A stretch of 52,997 nucleotides of DNA from Achromobacter sp. Root83 (GTDB taxonomy: Bacteria; Pseudomonadota; Gammaproteobacteria; Burkholderiales; Burkholderiaceae_B), in the NCBI RefSeq assembly GCF_001428845.1, contig NZ_LMIU01000010.1, forward strand, positions 1-52,997, given 5' to 3'. Shown in pieces: positions 33,022-41,502 of the stretch (position 1 is its first letter; each line of letters begins with the position of its first letter). A program made the position numbers and the translations under genes. Below the pieces are notes generated by a model. It did not search any database. It saw only the letters and a program-made list of their open reading frames with translations, and was not told the origin of the DNA.

Positions 33022-33963
33022 TCAGACCCCCAGGTGGCGCCGCGGGTTGAAGGGCAGATCCTGCTGCAGCTTCCGGTAGGCCGCCTTGGCGGCTTCGCTG
33101 TCGGCGGGCGGAAGCACCAGGTCCAGCACCAGGTACAGGTCGCCCGGCGGATCGCCGGGAATGCCGCGCCCGCGCAACCGCAGCTTGCGGCCGTTGCCGG
33201 ATCCGGGCGGGACCGACACCTCGACCGTTCCGCCCGGCGTGGGCGCCTTGACGCTGGCGCCCAGCGCGGCCTCCCAGGGGGCCACCGGCAGCGTCATGTA
33301 AAGGTCGCGGCCTTCGGCGCGGTAGCGCGGATGCGGCTTGAAGCGCACCTCCAGATACAGGTCCCCGTTTTCGGCGCCGCCATAGCCGGGCATGCCCTGC
33401 CCCGTCAGCCGGATGTACTGGCCCTCCCGCACCCCGGCCGGGATCTTGACGCTGAGCGTGCGGGTCTGCATGTGGGGATGGCCCTGGTCGTCCATCTGCA
33501 TGGACCGCAGGCTGATGTCGCGCGTGGCGCCCGCGAGCGCGTCCTCGAGGTCGACCTCGATCGCGGCGTGATGGTCTTCGCCGCGCGCGCGGAACTCCTG
33601 TTGCCGCGCCCCGCGCCGTTCGCCGCGGCCGCCGAACAGCGACGAGAAGAAATCGCTGAACTGCGCTTCTTCGCCGGCCGCCGCGCCGCGATGGAACTCG
33701 AACCCCTCGTCCCAGCCCGGCGGCGGCCGGAAGCCGCCTTCGGGCGAAACGCCCGCGGCCAGATTGTCGTACGCCTGGCGTTTTTCGGTATCGCGCAGCA
33801 CGTCGTAGGCTTCGTTGACGTCGCGCATGCGGACCTCGGCGTCGCTTTCCTTGCTGACGTCGGGGTGATACTTCCGGGCAAGCTTGCGATAGGCGCGCCG
33901 GATATCGTCGTCCGATGCGCCCTGCTCCACCCCGAGAATGCTGTAGTAGTCCTTGAACTCCAT
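33022..33963 (-). CDS. cbpA: CbpA: DnaJ-class co-chaperone
   Basis: This 313-residue protein has a J domain (MEFKDYYSILGVEQGASDDD, with HPD in KYHPDVSKES at about residues 31-33), a Gly/Phe-rich linker (residues 80-115), and two DnaJ C-terminal substrate domains; it lacks the zinc-finger region of DnaJ, which defines CbpA. It stimulates DnaK and binds curved DNA. The ATG at 33963 starts directly before the J domain. Cotranscribed with cbpM. Confidence 0.94.
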   Translation of the reverse strand: MEFKDYYSILGVEQGASDDDIRRAYRKLARKYHPDVSKESDAEVRMRDVNEAYDVLRDTEKRQAYDNLAAGVSPEGGFRPPPGWDEGFEFHRGAAAGEEAQFSDFFSSLFGGRGERRGARQQEFRARGEDHHAAIEVDLEDALAGATRDISLRSMQMDDQGHPHMQTRTLSVKIPAGVREGQYIRLTGQGMPGYGGAENGDLYLEVRFKPHPRYRAEGRDLYMTLPVAPWEAALGASVKAPTPGGTVEVSVPPGSGNGRKLRLRGRGIPGDPPGDLYLVLDLVLPPADSEAAKAAYRKLQQDLPFNPRRHLGV

Positions 33964-34128
33964 GTTCCAGCTCACCGTGAGGGTTGAGGCCGCGCCCGGC
34001 AGCACCGGATTCGGCCTGGAATATCAAGAAGATAGGGGTTATGGACCGATTTTTCAATGCGCTTTGTCATGTCATCCGCGGCGCGCATAATGTTGGGTTG
34101 CCAACCCCAGATCCACCAGGAAACGATC

Positions 34129-34614
34129 GTGCTGGAAATCATCGACGCCGACTTCAACAATCCCGAGCATGGCCGCCAGGTGCTGGCCATGCTGAATGAG
34201 TACGCCAGCGGCCCCATGGGCGGCAATTCCCCCTTGCCCGCCTTTGCGCAAGCCAACCTGATCGCCGAACTGGCCCGCCGCCCCACCGCGCACGCCCTGC
34301 TGGCGCGCATCGACGGCGAACCCGCCGGCGTGGCGATCTACATTGAAGGCTTTTCGACCTTTGCCTGCCGTCCCCTGATCAACCTGCACGATCTGGGCGT
34401 CGCCGCGAAATTCCAGGGCCGGGGCGTGGGCAAGCATCTGCTGTCCGCGCTGGAAGACCGGGCGCGCCGGCTGGGCTGCTGCAAGATCACGCTGGAGGTG
34501 CTGGAGGGCAACGCGGTCGCCCAGGGGCTGTACCGCAAGCTGGGCTTCGAAGGCTACGCGCTCGACGAGGCCACCGGCCGCGCCATGTTCTGGCAGAAGA
34601 AGCTGGCCGCCTGA
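34129..34614 (+). CDS. GNAT-family N-acetyltransferase
   Basis: This 161-residue protein has the acetyl-CoA binding motif A (LINLHDLGVAAKFQGRGVGKHLLSALEDRA, with QGRGVG) and motif B (KITLEVLEGNAVAQGLYRKLGFEGY). The start is probably the GTG at 34129 (read MLEIID), preceded by CCAGGAAA; an ATG 24 codons upstream would add an unlikely leader. It is divergent from cbpA. Substrate unknown. Confidence 0.88.
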   Translation: MLEIIDADFNNPEHGRQVLAMLNEYASGPMGGNSPLPAFAQANLIAELARRPTAHALLARIDGEPAGVAIYIEGFSTFACRPLINLHDLGVAAKFQGRGVGKHLLSALEDRARRLGCCKITLEVLEGNAVAQGLYRKLGFEGYALDEATGRAMFWQKKLAA

Positions 34615-34705
34615 GTGGCGTAGTATGTGTTTACCGGCCTTGCCCCCGGGCAAGGCGCAAATGGCCCCGTGCAAGAGGCCGCAGTCACACGATGCAGGAT
34701 TCAAG

Positions 34706-35035
34706 ATGAAGATGAGCAACATCCCCTTCGGCACCACGGACTGGTCCGATGTGGAACGCACCGAACACGCGGGCGACACCGGCCTGGCCTATTGGCGGAC
34801 CCGGCACTTCGGCGACCTGCGGGTGCGCATGGTGGAATACACGGCCGGATACCTGGCCGACCACTGGTGCAGCAAGGGCCACATCCTGTTCTGTCTGGAA
34901 GGCGAGCTGCACACCGAACTGGAAGACGGCCGCCAGTTCGTGCTGACGCCCGGCATGAGCTACCAGGTCGCCGACCAGGCCGAACCGCACCGTTCGTCCA
35001 CCGCCACCGGCGCCAAGCTCTTCATCGTGGACTGA
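34706..35035 (+). CDS. Small cupin-fold protein (DHCW motif type)
   Basis: This 109-residue protein is a single cupin barrel. The signature ADHWCSKGHILFCLEGEL contains the characteristic D-H-W/C cluster and one of the metal-ligand histidines; a second block is FVLTPGMSYQVADQAEPHRSST. Function of the family is unknown; some cupins bind metals or act as isomerases. The ATG at 34706 is used, with an alternative two codons further on. It follows the GNAT gene by about 90 bases. Confidence 0.8.
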   Translation: MKMSNIPFGTTDWSDVERTEHAGDTGLAYWRTRHFGDLRVRMVEYTAGYLADHWCSKGHILFCLEGELHTELEDGRQFVLTPGMSYQVADQAEPHRSSTATGAKLFIVD

Positions 35036-35137
35036 CGCGCCGGCGCGACACGCCCGGATTGCACTTGCGTTACGCTTTGCAATTCCAGCGGCCGCGCGGC
35101 TCGCGCATTCCTTACCCCGCCTGACCGGAGACTAGCT

Positions 35138-35773
35138 TTGGGCGCCCCGATTACGCTATACGTCGATTCCCTGTTCCTCAGCCCGTACGCCATGTCGGTG
35201 TATGTCGCGCTGACCGAAAAGCAGTTGCCATTCGAAGTGCGCCCCGTCGACCTCGAGGCCGGCGAACAGCGCATGCAGCCGTTCCAGTGCCGCGCGCTCA
35301 CAACGCGGGTGCCGGCCCTGACGCATGCGGATTTCAACCTGACCGAATCCAGCGTTATCGCCGAATACCTGGACGAAGTGTTCCCCGCGCCCGCGCATGC
35401 CGCCCTGTACCCGGCCGACACCCGCCAGCGCGCCCGCGCCCGCCAGATTCAGGCGTGGCTGCGCAGCGACCTGGGCGCGCTGCGCCAGGAACGCCCCACG
35501 GAAACGGTCTTCTACGGCAAGGCCGGCCAGCCGCTGTCCGACGCCGCCCATGCCGCCGCCGCCAAGCTCATCCATGTGGCCAGCCTGCTGGTGGGCGTGG
35601 ACCAGACCGCCCTGTTCGACACCTGGAGCATCGCCGACACAGATCTGGCGGTCATGCTCAAGCGCCTGTCCCTGGACGATCTGCCCGATCCCCTGCGCGC
35701 CTATGCCGACGCGCAATGGCAGCGGCCCTCCGTCCAGAAATGGCTGGAGCACAACGCGGCCGCGCGAGCCTAG
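35138..35773 (+). CDS. yfcF: YfcF-type glutathione transferase
   Basis: This 211-residue GST resembles E. coli YfcF, which has glutathione peroxidase activity. The N-terminal domain starts ITLYVDSLFLSPYAMSVYVALTEKQLPFEV, with TESSVIAEYLDE as the glutathione site; the C-terminal domain has LRSDLGALRQERPTETVFYG, a YfcF hallmark. The start is TTG (35138), with CCGGAG ten bases upstream; no ATG gives a full N-terminal strand. Gene stands alone on the plus strand. Confidence 0.87.
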   Translation: MGAPITLYVDSLFLSPYAMSVYVALTEKQLPFEVRPVDLEAGEQRMQPFQCRALTTRVPALTHADFNLTESSVIAEYLDEVFPAPAHAALYPADTRQRARARQIQAWLRSDLGALRQERPTETVFYGKAGQPLSDAAHAAAAKLIHVASLLVGVDQTALFDTWSIADTDLAVMLKRLSLDDLPDPLRAYADAQWQRPSVQKWLEHNAAARA

Positions 35774-35856
35774 CCGCCTTTCGGCGCCCTTTCCCGGCGC
35801 CGGCTATGCAGGTCGGGGAGGGGAATCCGCTGCTTGACCGGTCAATCTGCACCATG

Positions 35857-35885
35857 TTGCACTGCAGCATCCATTGCGGTGTAAT
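35857..35885 (+). promoter_or_regulatory. Promoter of the DUF3141 operon with nearby palindrome
   Basis: TTGCAC (35857-35862) and TGTAAT (35880-35885, 5 of 6) are 17 bases apart. A perfect 12-base palindrome TTGACCGGTCAA (35834-35845) lies just upstream, and the spacer holds a TGCACTGCAGCA-type element resembling sites described for the PHA regulator PhaR. The last point is inference. Confidence 0.5.
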
Positions 35886-35965
35886 GGAGAGGTCAACTCA
35901 GCCGGTTCCACTTGGGATCGGCCCGGCGGCCTTCCGCCGCCAGCAGCCACTTACAGGAGATCGCC

Positions 35966-38500
35966 ATGGCCGGATCCGGCACCGATCACGCACTCGCCCA
36001 GTCCTTCAACCCCTGGACCGCCGCCTACGAATACACCGTGGATGCCTGGCAGCGCGGCGTGCTCTACGCGGACGTGATGCGTCAGCGCGGCAATCAATAC
36101 CACGCCCACATGGCCAAGCAGGCGCCCAATGTGCTCAGCATGGACTCCGAACTGGTGCTGGATGGCAGAAAGCTGCCGCGCCCGGTCAACTACGGCCTCC
36201 TGCGCATCACGCCGCCCGAGGGCGTGGAAACGGACCCGATCAAGCGCCCCTTCCTGGTGGTGGACCCGCGCGCCGGGCACGGTCCTGGCATCGGCGGTTT
36301 CAAGCCGGAAAGCGAGATCGGCGTCGCGCTGCGCGCGGGACACCCCTGCTACTTCGCGACGTTCCTGCCCCAGCCCATGCCCAGCCAGACCGTCGAAGAC
36401 GTGATGATGGCCGAGGCCCGCTTCCTGGAAGAGATCATTGCGCTGCACCCCGACGCGGAGGGCAAGCCTGTCGTCGTGGCCAACTGCCAGGCGGGCTGGC
36501 AGATCATGATGACCGCCGCGGTCCGCCCCGAGCTGTTCGGCCCCATCATCGTGGCCGGCGCTCCGCTGTCGTACTGGGCCGGCTGGCGGGGCATGAATCC
36601 CATGCGCTATGCCGGCGGCCTGCTGGGCGGAAGCTGGCTCACGGCGATGACCAGCGACCTGGGCAACGGCAAGTTCGACGGCGCCTGGCTGGTGCAGAAC
36701 TTCGAGAACCTGAATCCGGCCAATACCCTGTGGTCCAAGCAGTACAACCTGTACTCCAACGTGGACACCGAGGCCGACCGCTACCTGAGCTTCGAAAAAT
36801 GGTGGGGCGGCCACGTGTTCCTGAACGGGCCCGAGATCCAGTACATCGTCGACAACCTCTTCGTGGGCAACCGCCTGGCCACCGCCGGCCTGGTGACGTC
36901 CGACGGTATCCGCATCGACCTGCGCAATATCCGTTCGCCCATCGTGGTGTTCTGCTCCAAGGGCGACAACATCACCCCGCCGCCGCAGGCGCTGGGCTGG
37001 ATTCCCGACCTGTACCAGAATGAAGCCGAGGTGCTGGCCCACGGCCAGACCATCGTCTACGCCGTGCATGAAAGCATCGGCCATCTGGGCATCTTCGTGT
37101 CGGGCAGCGTGGCCCGCAAGGAACACCAGGAATTCACGTCCAACATCGACATGATCGACGTGCTGCCGCCCGGCATCTATCAGGCGGAGATCGCCGACAA
37201 GACGCCGGACACGCCCAACGCGGACCTGGCCTTCGGCAATTACGTGCTCTCCTTCGAACAGCGCAGCCTGGATGACGTGCGCGCCATCGTGGACCGCAAC
37301 GAAGAGGACGACCGCCGCTTTGCCGCCGTCGCCCGCATCTCCGACATCAATCTGGGCATGTACCGCAGCTTCGTGCAGCCCTGGGTGCGCGCCCTGGTGA
37401 CGCCGCAATCGGCCGAGTGGATGCAGCGGCTGCATCCGCTGCGCCTGCCCTACGAACTGATCTCCGACCGCAATCCCATGATCGCGCCGATCGCCCAGGT
37501 GGCGGAGCGCGTGCGGGAAAGCCGCCAGCAGGCGTCCCCCGCCAATCCTTTCCTGATGGCGCAAGAGATGTTCTCGAACATGATCGAGACCAGCCTGAAC
37601 ATCTGGCAGGAGCTGCGCGACTCGGCCGACGAACGCACCTTCATGGGCGTGTATGGTTCGCCGGTAGTGCAGGATCTGGCCGGCCTGGGCGCGCAGTCCG
37701 GCCCGCCGCGCAAACACCCCGGCGTCTCGCCGGAACACCGCCGCTTCATGGAAGAGCGCGCCGCCGAACTGCGTTCGCTGCTACAGGAAGGCGGCCTGCG
37801 CGTGGCCGCGATACGGATGCTGCTGTATGTCTCGGGCGCCGAGGGCGGCCTGGACGAGCGCAGCTTCGCGCTGATACGCAAGATGCGCGCCGAAGCCGAC
37901 AACGCGCTGACGCTGCAGCAGTTCAAGGACGTGACGCGCGACCAGGCGTTGATGATGACCCTGGACTCCACCGCCGCGATCCAGGCCATGCCGCGCCTGC
38001 TCGAAGGTTCGACCGCGGCCGAAATCCGCACCACCCTGGATGCGATGAAGGGCGTGCTCGAAGCGGCCGAACCGCTGAGCGACGCCGCGCAAGAAAGCCT
38101 GGCCGAGATGGAGCGCATCTTCGAATCGGCCGAGCGCCGCGCGCAGAAGCGCGAACAGGGCCAGGCGCCCGCGGCCGCGGCGCGGCCCGCGCGCGCCAAG
38201 GCCGCCGATCCGGTCCAGGACCTGGTCGAAGCCGCCGCCCAAGTGCCCGCCAAGACCGCCAAGCCCCACCCCGCCGCCGCCCGCAAGGCGGCGAACGGGA
38301 GTTCCGCGGCGAGATCCGAAACGAAGCCCGCGCTCAAGGCTGCATCCAAGGCTGCTTCCAAGGCTGCGCCCAAGCCCGCCGCCAAGGCCGGCAAGGCCCC
38401 CGCCCAGGCATCCGCCAAAGCCCCCGCCAAGGCCCCTGTCGATGCGCCCGCCAAGCGCGCGCGCGGCAACGCCTCGTCCCGTCAACCTTCCAAGGCGTAG
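35966..38500 (+). CDS. DUF3141 protein, PhaC-like alpha/beta hydrolase with histone-like tail
   Basis: This 844-residue protein starts an operon with a phosphate acyltransferase, an acetate kinase and FabI. Residues about 25-420 resemble the PHA-synthase alpha/beta hydrolase fold: RPFLVVDPRAGHGPGIGGFKPESEIG, then VVVANCQAGWQIMMTAA where Cys takes the nucleophile place (CQAG for GxCxG), and VFCSKGDNITPPPQALGW, with an ESIGHLG His. Residues about 740-844 form an Ala/Lys/Pro-rich low-complexity tail (KAASKAASKAAPK) like histone H1 or PHA-granule proteins. AGGAGAT precedes the ATG. Function unproven; a link to acyl-CoA or polyhydroxyalkanoate metabolism is likely. Confidence 0.85.
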   Translation: MAGSGTDHALAQSFNPWTAAYEYTVDAWQRGVLYADVMRQRGNQYHAHMAKQAPNVLSMDSELVLDGRKLPRPVNYGLLRITPPEGVETDPIKRPFLVVDPRAGHGPGIGGFKPESEIGVALRAGHPCYFATFLPQPMPSQTVEDVMMAEARFLEEIIALHPDAEGKPVVVANCQAGWQIMMTAAVRPELFGPIIVAGAPLSYWAGWRGMNPMRYAGGLLGGSWLTAMTSDLGNGKFDGAWLVQNFENLNPANTLWSKQYNLYSNVDTEADRYLSFEKWWGGHVFLNGPEIQYIVDNLFVGNRLATAGLVTSDGIRIDLRNIRSPIVVFCSKGDNITPPPQALGWIPDLYQNEAEVLAHGQTIVYAVHESIGHLGIFVSGSVARKEHQEFTSNIDMIDVLPPGIYQAEIADKTPDTPNADLAFGNYVLSFEQRSLDDVRAIVDRNEEDDRRFAAVARISDINLGMYRSFVQPWVRALVTPQSAEWMQRLHPLRLPYELISDRNPMIAPIAQVAERVRESRQQASPANPFLMAQEMFSNMIETSLNIWQELRDSADERTFMGVYGSPVVQDLAGLGAQSGPPRKHPGVSPEHRRFMEERAAELRSLLQEGGLRVAAIRMLLYVSGAEGGLDERSFALIRKMRAEADNALTLQQFKDVTRDQALMMTLDSTAAIQAMPRLLEGSTAAEIRTTLDAMKGVLEAAEPLSDAAQESLAEMERIFESAERRAQKREQGQAPAAAARPARAKAADPVQDLVEAAAQVPAKTAKPHPAAARKAANGSSAARSETKPALKAASKAASKAAPKPAAKAGKAPAQASAKAPAKAPVDAPAKRARGNASSRQPSKA

Positions 38501-38505
38501 ACCCC

Positions 38506-39441
38506 ATGAGCCTGCCCACGTCCAAGCACTACGACAGACTCATCGCGCGCGCGCAGACGCTGGAGCCGGCCGCGTGCGCCATCGCCCACCCTTGCGACGA
38601 GCCCTCGCTGTCGGCCGCGCTGGAGGCCCGCGACCTGGGCCTGCTGCGGCCCATCCTGGTCGGTCCCGAGGGCAAGATCCGCGACACCGCCGCCCAGTTC
38701 GGCCTGCACCTGGGCGATGCCCGCATCGTGGATGCGCCGCACAGCCATGCCGCCGCCGAAACGGCCGTGGCGCTGGTGCGCAGCGGCGAGGCCACGCTGC
38801 TGATGAAGGGCAGCCTGCACACCGACGAACTGATGCATGAAGTGGTGGCGCGCACGACCGGACTGCGCAGCGGCCGGCGCATCAGCCATGTGTTCATCAT
38901 GGAAGTGCCCACCTACACCGAACCGCTGTTCATCACCGACGCGGCCATCAACATCTTCCCCGACCTGGAAACCAAGGCCGACATCATCCGCAACGTGATC
39001 GACCTGCATCACGGACTGGGCCTGGGCGAGCCGCGCGTGGCCATCCTGTCGGCCGTGGAGCAGGTCACGCCCAGCATCCCCAGCACCATCGAGGCCGCCG
39101 CCTTGTGCAAGATGGCGGACCGCGGCCAGATCTCGGGCGGCCTGCTGGACGGCCCGCTGGCGCTGGACAACGCCATCAGCCCGGACGCCGCGCGCATCAA
39201 GGGCATCCGTTCGCCCGTGGCGGGCGTGGCCCAAGTGTTGGTCGTGCCCGACCTGGAAGCCGGCAACATGCTGGCCAAGAACCTGACCTTTCTTGCCAAT
39301 GCGGAAGCGGCCGGGATCGTGCTGGGCGCGCGCGTGCCCATCATCCTGACCAGCCGCGCCGACAGCCCGCGCTCGCGGCTGGCCTCGTGCGCGGTCGCGG
39401 CGATCTACGCCCACCACCTCAGCCTACCCCCTACCCGCTGA
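38506..39441 (+). CDS. Phosphate acetyl/butyryltransferase
   Basis: This 311-residue enzyme exchanges CoA for phosphate on a short acyl-CoA. It shows the PTA/PTB family order: MKGSLHTDELMHEVVARTTGLRSGRRISHVFIMEVPTY near the middle, FITDAAINIFPDLETKADII, and the C-terminal GVAQVLVVPDLEAGNMLAKNLTFLANAEAAGIVLGARVPIILTSRADS. It lacks the MaoC-type hydratase domain found in longer relatives. It starts five bases after the DUF3141 stop and forms an acyl-CoA to acyl-phosphate to acid route with the kinase downstream. Confidence 0.9.
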   Translation: MSLPTSKHYDRLIARAQTLEPAACAIAHPCDEPSLSAALEARDLGLLRPILVGPEGKIRDTAAQFGLHLGDARIVDAPHSHAAAETAVALVRSGEATLLMKGSLHTDELMHEVVARTTGLRSGRRISHVFIMEVPTYTEPLFITDAAINIFPDLETKADIIRNVIDLHHGLGLGEPRVAILSAVEQVTPSIPSTIEAAALCKMADRGQISGGLLDGPLALDNAISPDAARIKGIRSPVAGVAQVLVVPDLEAGNMLAKNLTFLANAEAAGIVLGARVPIILTSRADSPRSRLASCAVAAIYAHHLSLPPTR

Positions 39442-39446
39442 CGCGG

Positions 39447-39462
39447 GCCCCCTCCTGGGGGC
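39447..39462 (+). repeat. Short GC hairpin between the acyltransferase and kinase genes
   Basis: GCCCCC and GGGGGC form a perfect 6-base stem around TCCT. There is no T tract, so it is more likely an RNA processing or stability element than a terminator. Confidence 0.4.
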
Positions 39463-39504
39463 GGAGCCAGAAACCTCAGTGTCTCAACAGGGAATCACAG
39501 CGCC

Positions 39505-40689
39505 ATGAGCGATACCATTCTCGTCATCAACGCCGGCAGTTCCAGCATCAAGTTCTACCTGTACGACATCGAGGGCCAGGAGGCGCTGGCCCCGCGCCTG
39601 GGCGGCCAGCTTGAGGGAATCGGCACCACTCATCCCAGGCTGCGCGTGCGCGACGCGGCGGGCCAGACGCTGCTGGAACGCGACATCGCGCCCAGCCACG
39701 CGCCCGACGTGCCCAATGCCCAGGAAGTCGTGGGCACCTGGCTGAGCGGGCACCTGGGCGGCGCGCCGCTGGCCGTGGGGCATCGCGTGGTGCATGGCGG
39801 CCCGGACCTGTCCGAGCCGGTGCTGATCGACGACGCCGTCCTGGCCAGGCTGGACACCTTCACGCCGCTCGCGCCGCTGCACCAGCCCAACAACCTGGCG
39901 CCGATCCGCGTCATCCGCGAACGCCGTCCCTGGATTCCCCAGGTGGCCTGCTTCGACACCGCGTTCCACCGCAGCCACTCCGACGTGGCGGACCGCTACG
40001 CGCTGCCCGAGCGCCTGTACCTGGAAGGCGTGCGCCGCTACGGTTTCCATGGACTGTCGTACGAGTACATCGCGCAGCGCCTGCGGCAGGCGCTGCCGGA
40101 CATCGCCATGGGCAAGATCGTCGCCGCCCATCTGGGCTCGGGCGTATCCGCCTGCGCCATGCACCAGGGCAAGAGCGTGGACAGCACCATGGGGTTCACG
40201 GCGCTGGAAGGCCTGCCGATGGGCACGCGCCCTGGCCGCCTGGATGCCGGGGTGGTGCTGTGGATGATGGAACAGGGCATGAGCCACAACGAGATCGAGC
40301 ACATGCTGTATCACGACTGCGGCATGAAGGGGCTGTCGGGCATCGGCAACGACATGCGCGAACTGCTGGCCAGCGATGCGCCGTCGGCCCAGTTGGCGCT
40401 CAAGTATTTCGCCTGGCGCGTGGCCGAGGGCATGATCGGCCTGGGCTGCGCCATGAACGGCATCGACGGCATCGTATTCACCGCCGGCGTGGGCGAGAAC
40501 TCCGCCGAGATCCGGCAGGCAATCAGCGAACATTGGGGCTGGCTGGGCATCAAGCTGGACCCCGAGCGCAATGCCCGGCACGGACCGCGCATCTCCAGCG
40601 ACGACAGCCGCATCGGCGTGTACGTGGTGCGCACCAACGAAGAGCTGATCATCGCGCAGCACACCCTGGCCCTGGTGCGCCAACAATGA
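39505..40689 (+). CDS. ackA: Acetate/propionate kinase
   Basis: This 394-residue enzyme of the ASKHA fold makes ATP from acyl phosphate and ADP. Landmarks are ILVINAGSSSIKFYL (acetokinase signature 1), GHRVVHGG, FDTAFHRS, YGFHGLSYEYIAQRL (signature 2) with the catalytic His, AHLGSGVSACA and DGIVFTAGVGENSAEIR. All catalytic residues are visible. It is in the operon with the phosphate acyltransferase and overlaps fabI by ATGA. Confidence 0.94.
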   Translation: MSDTILVINAGSSSIKFYLYDIEGQEALAPRLGGQLEGIGTTHPRLRVRDAAGQTLLERDIAPSHAPDVPNAQEVVGTWLSGHLGGAPLAVGHRVVHGGPDLSEPVLIDDAVLARLDTFTPLAPLHQPNNLAPIRVIRERRPWIPQVACFDTAFHRSHSDVADRYALPERLYLEGVRRYGFHGLSYEYIAQRLRQALPDIAMGKIVAAHLGSGVSACAMHQGKSVDSTMGFTALEGLPMGTRPGRLDAGVVLWMMEQGMSHNEIEHMLYHDCGMKGLSGIGNDMRELLASDAPSAQLALKYFAWRVAEGMIGLGCAMNGIDGIVFTAGVGENSAEIRQAISEHWGWLGIKLDPERNARHGPRISSDDSRIGVYVVRTNEELIIAQHTLALVRQQ

Positions 40690-41459
40690 ACGCGCCCCTT
40701 CCGCTGGCGGGCAAACGCGGCCTGATCACCGGCATCGCCAACGCCGATTCCATCGCCTGGGGCTGCGCCCAGGCGTTTCGCGCGATGGGCGCCGAACTGG
40801 CCGTGACCTACCTGAACGACAAGGCACTGCCACATGTGGAGCCGCTGGCGCGCCAGGTGGACGCGCCGCTGCTGATGCCCATGAACTTGCTGAACGAGGG
40901 CGAGCTGGAGTCCGTGTTCGCGCGCATCGCCGATGAATGGGGCGCCCTGGACTTCGTGCTGCACTCCGTCGCCTACGCGCCGCGCGACGATCTGCACGGC
41001 CGCGTCACGGACTGCTCGCGCGCCGGATTCCTGCAGGCGATGGACGTGTCGTGCTGGTCCTTCATCCGCATGGCCAAGCTGGCCGAACCCCTGATGGCGA
41101 ACGGCGGCACCCTCTTCTGCATGAGCTACTACGGCTCGCAGATGGTGGTGGAACACTACAACATGATGGGGCCGGTCAAGGCCGCGCTGGAATCCGCCAC
41201 GCGCTATCTGGCGGCGGAGCTGGGTCCTTCGGGCATCCGGGTGCATGCGATATCGCCCGGGCCGCTCAAGACCCGCGCCGCCTCCGGCATCGCCGACTTC
41301 GATTCGATGCTGGACCGCGCCCAGGCCAAGGCGCCCGCGCGCAGCCTGGTGTCCATCGAGGACGTCGGCCAAGCCACCGCCTGGCTCGCCACGGACGCCG
41401 CACGCCTGATGACCGGACAGACGCTATACATCGACGGCGGGTATCACATCATCGACTAG
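40686..41459 (+). CDS. fabI: FabI-type enoyl-ACP reductase
   Basis: This 257-residue NADH-dependent reductase of fatty acid synthesis has the FabI cofactor start GKRGLITGIANADSIAWG, the VLHSVAYAPRDDL loop, and the catalytic Tyr-x6-Lys in HYNMMGPVKAALE; the Tyr two positions before SQ in SYYGSQ corresponds to the second conserved Tyr. It ends TGQTLYIDGGYHI. The overlap with ackA (ATGA) suggests a second, acyl-metabolism-linked copy rather than the housekeeping gene; this is inference. Confidence 0.92.
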   Translation: MNAPLPLAGKRGLITGIANADSIAWGCAQAFRAMGAELAVTYLNDKALPHVEPLARQVDAPLLMPMNLLNEGELESVFARIADEWGALDFVLHSVAYAPRDDLHGRVTDCSRAGFLQAMDVSCWSFIRMAKLAEPLMANGGTLFCMSYYGSQMVVEHYNMMGPVKAALESATRYLAAELGPSGIRVHAISPGPLKTRAASGIADFDSMLDRAQAKAPARSLVSIEDVGQATAWLATDAARLMTGQTLYIDGGYHIID

Positions 41460-41502
41460 CGCCGGCGCCACGCAGCGTGCCGGGCGCCTCTTGGCGCCAG
41501 CG

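Noticed and set aside
35951..37738. 595-codon minus-strand frame opposite the DUF3141 gene
   Set aside because: Antisense shadow with His/Gly/Val-rich product and no ribosome site.
39447..39462. Terminator between the acyltransferase and acetate kinase
   Set aside because: Hairpin has no T tract and the genes form one functional pathway, so it is listed as a repeat only.
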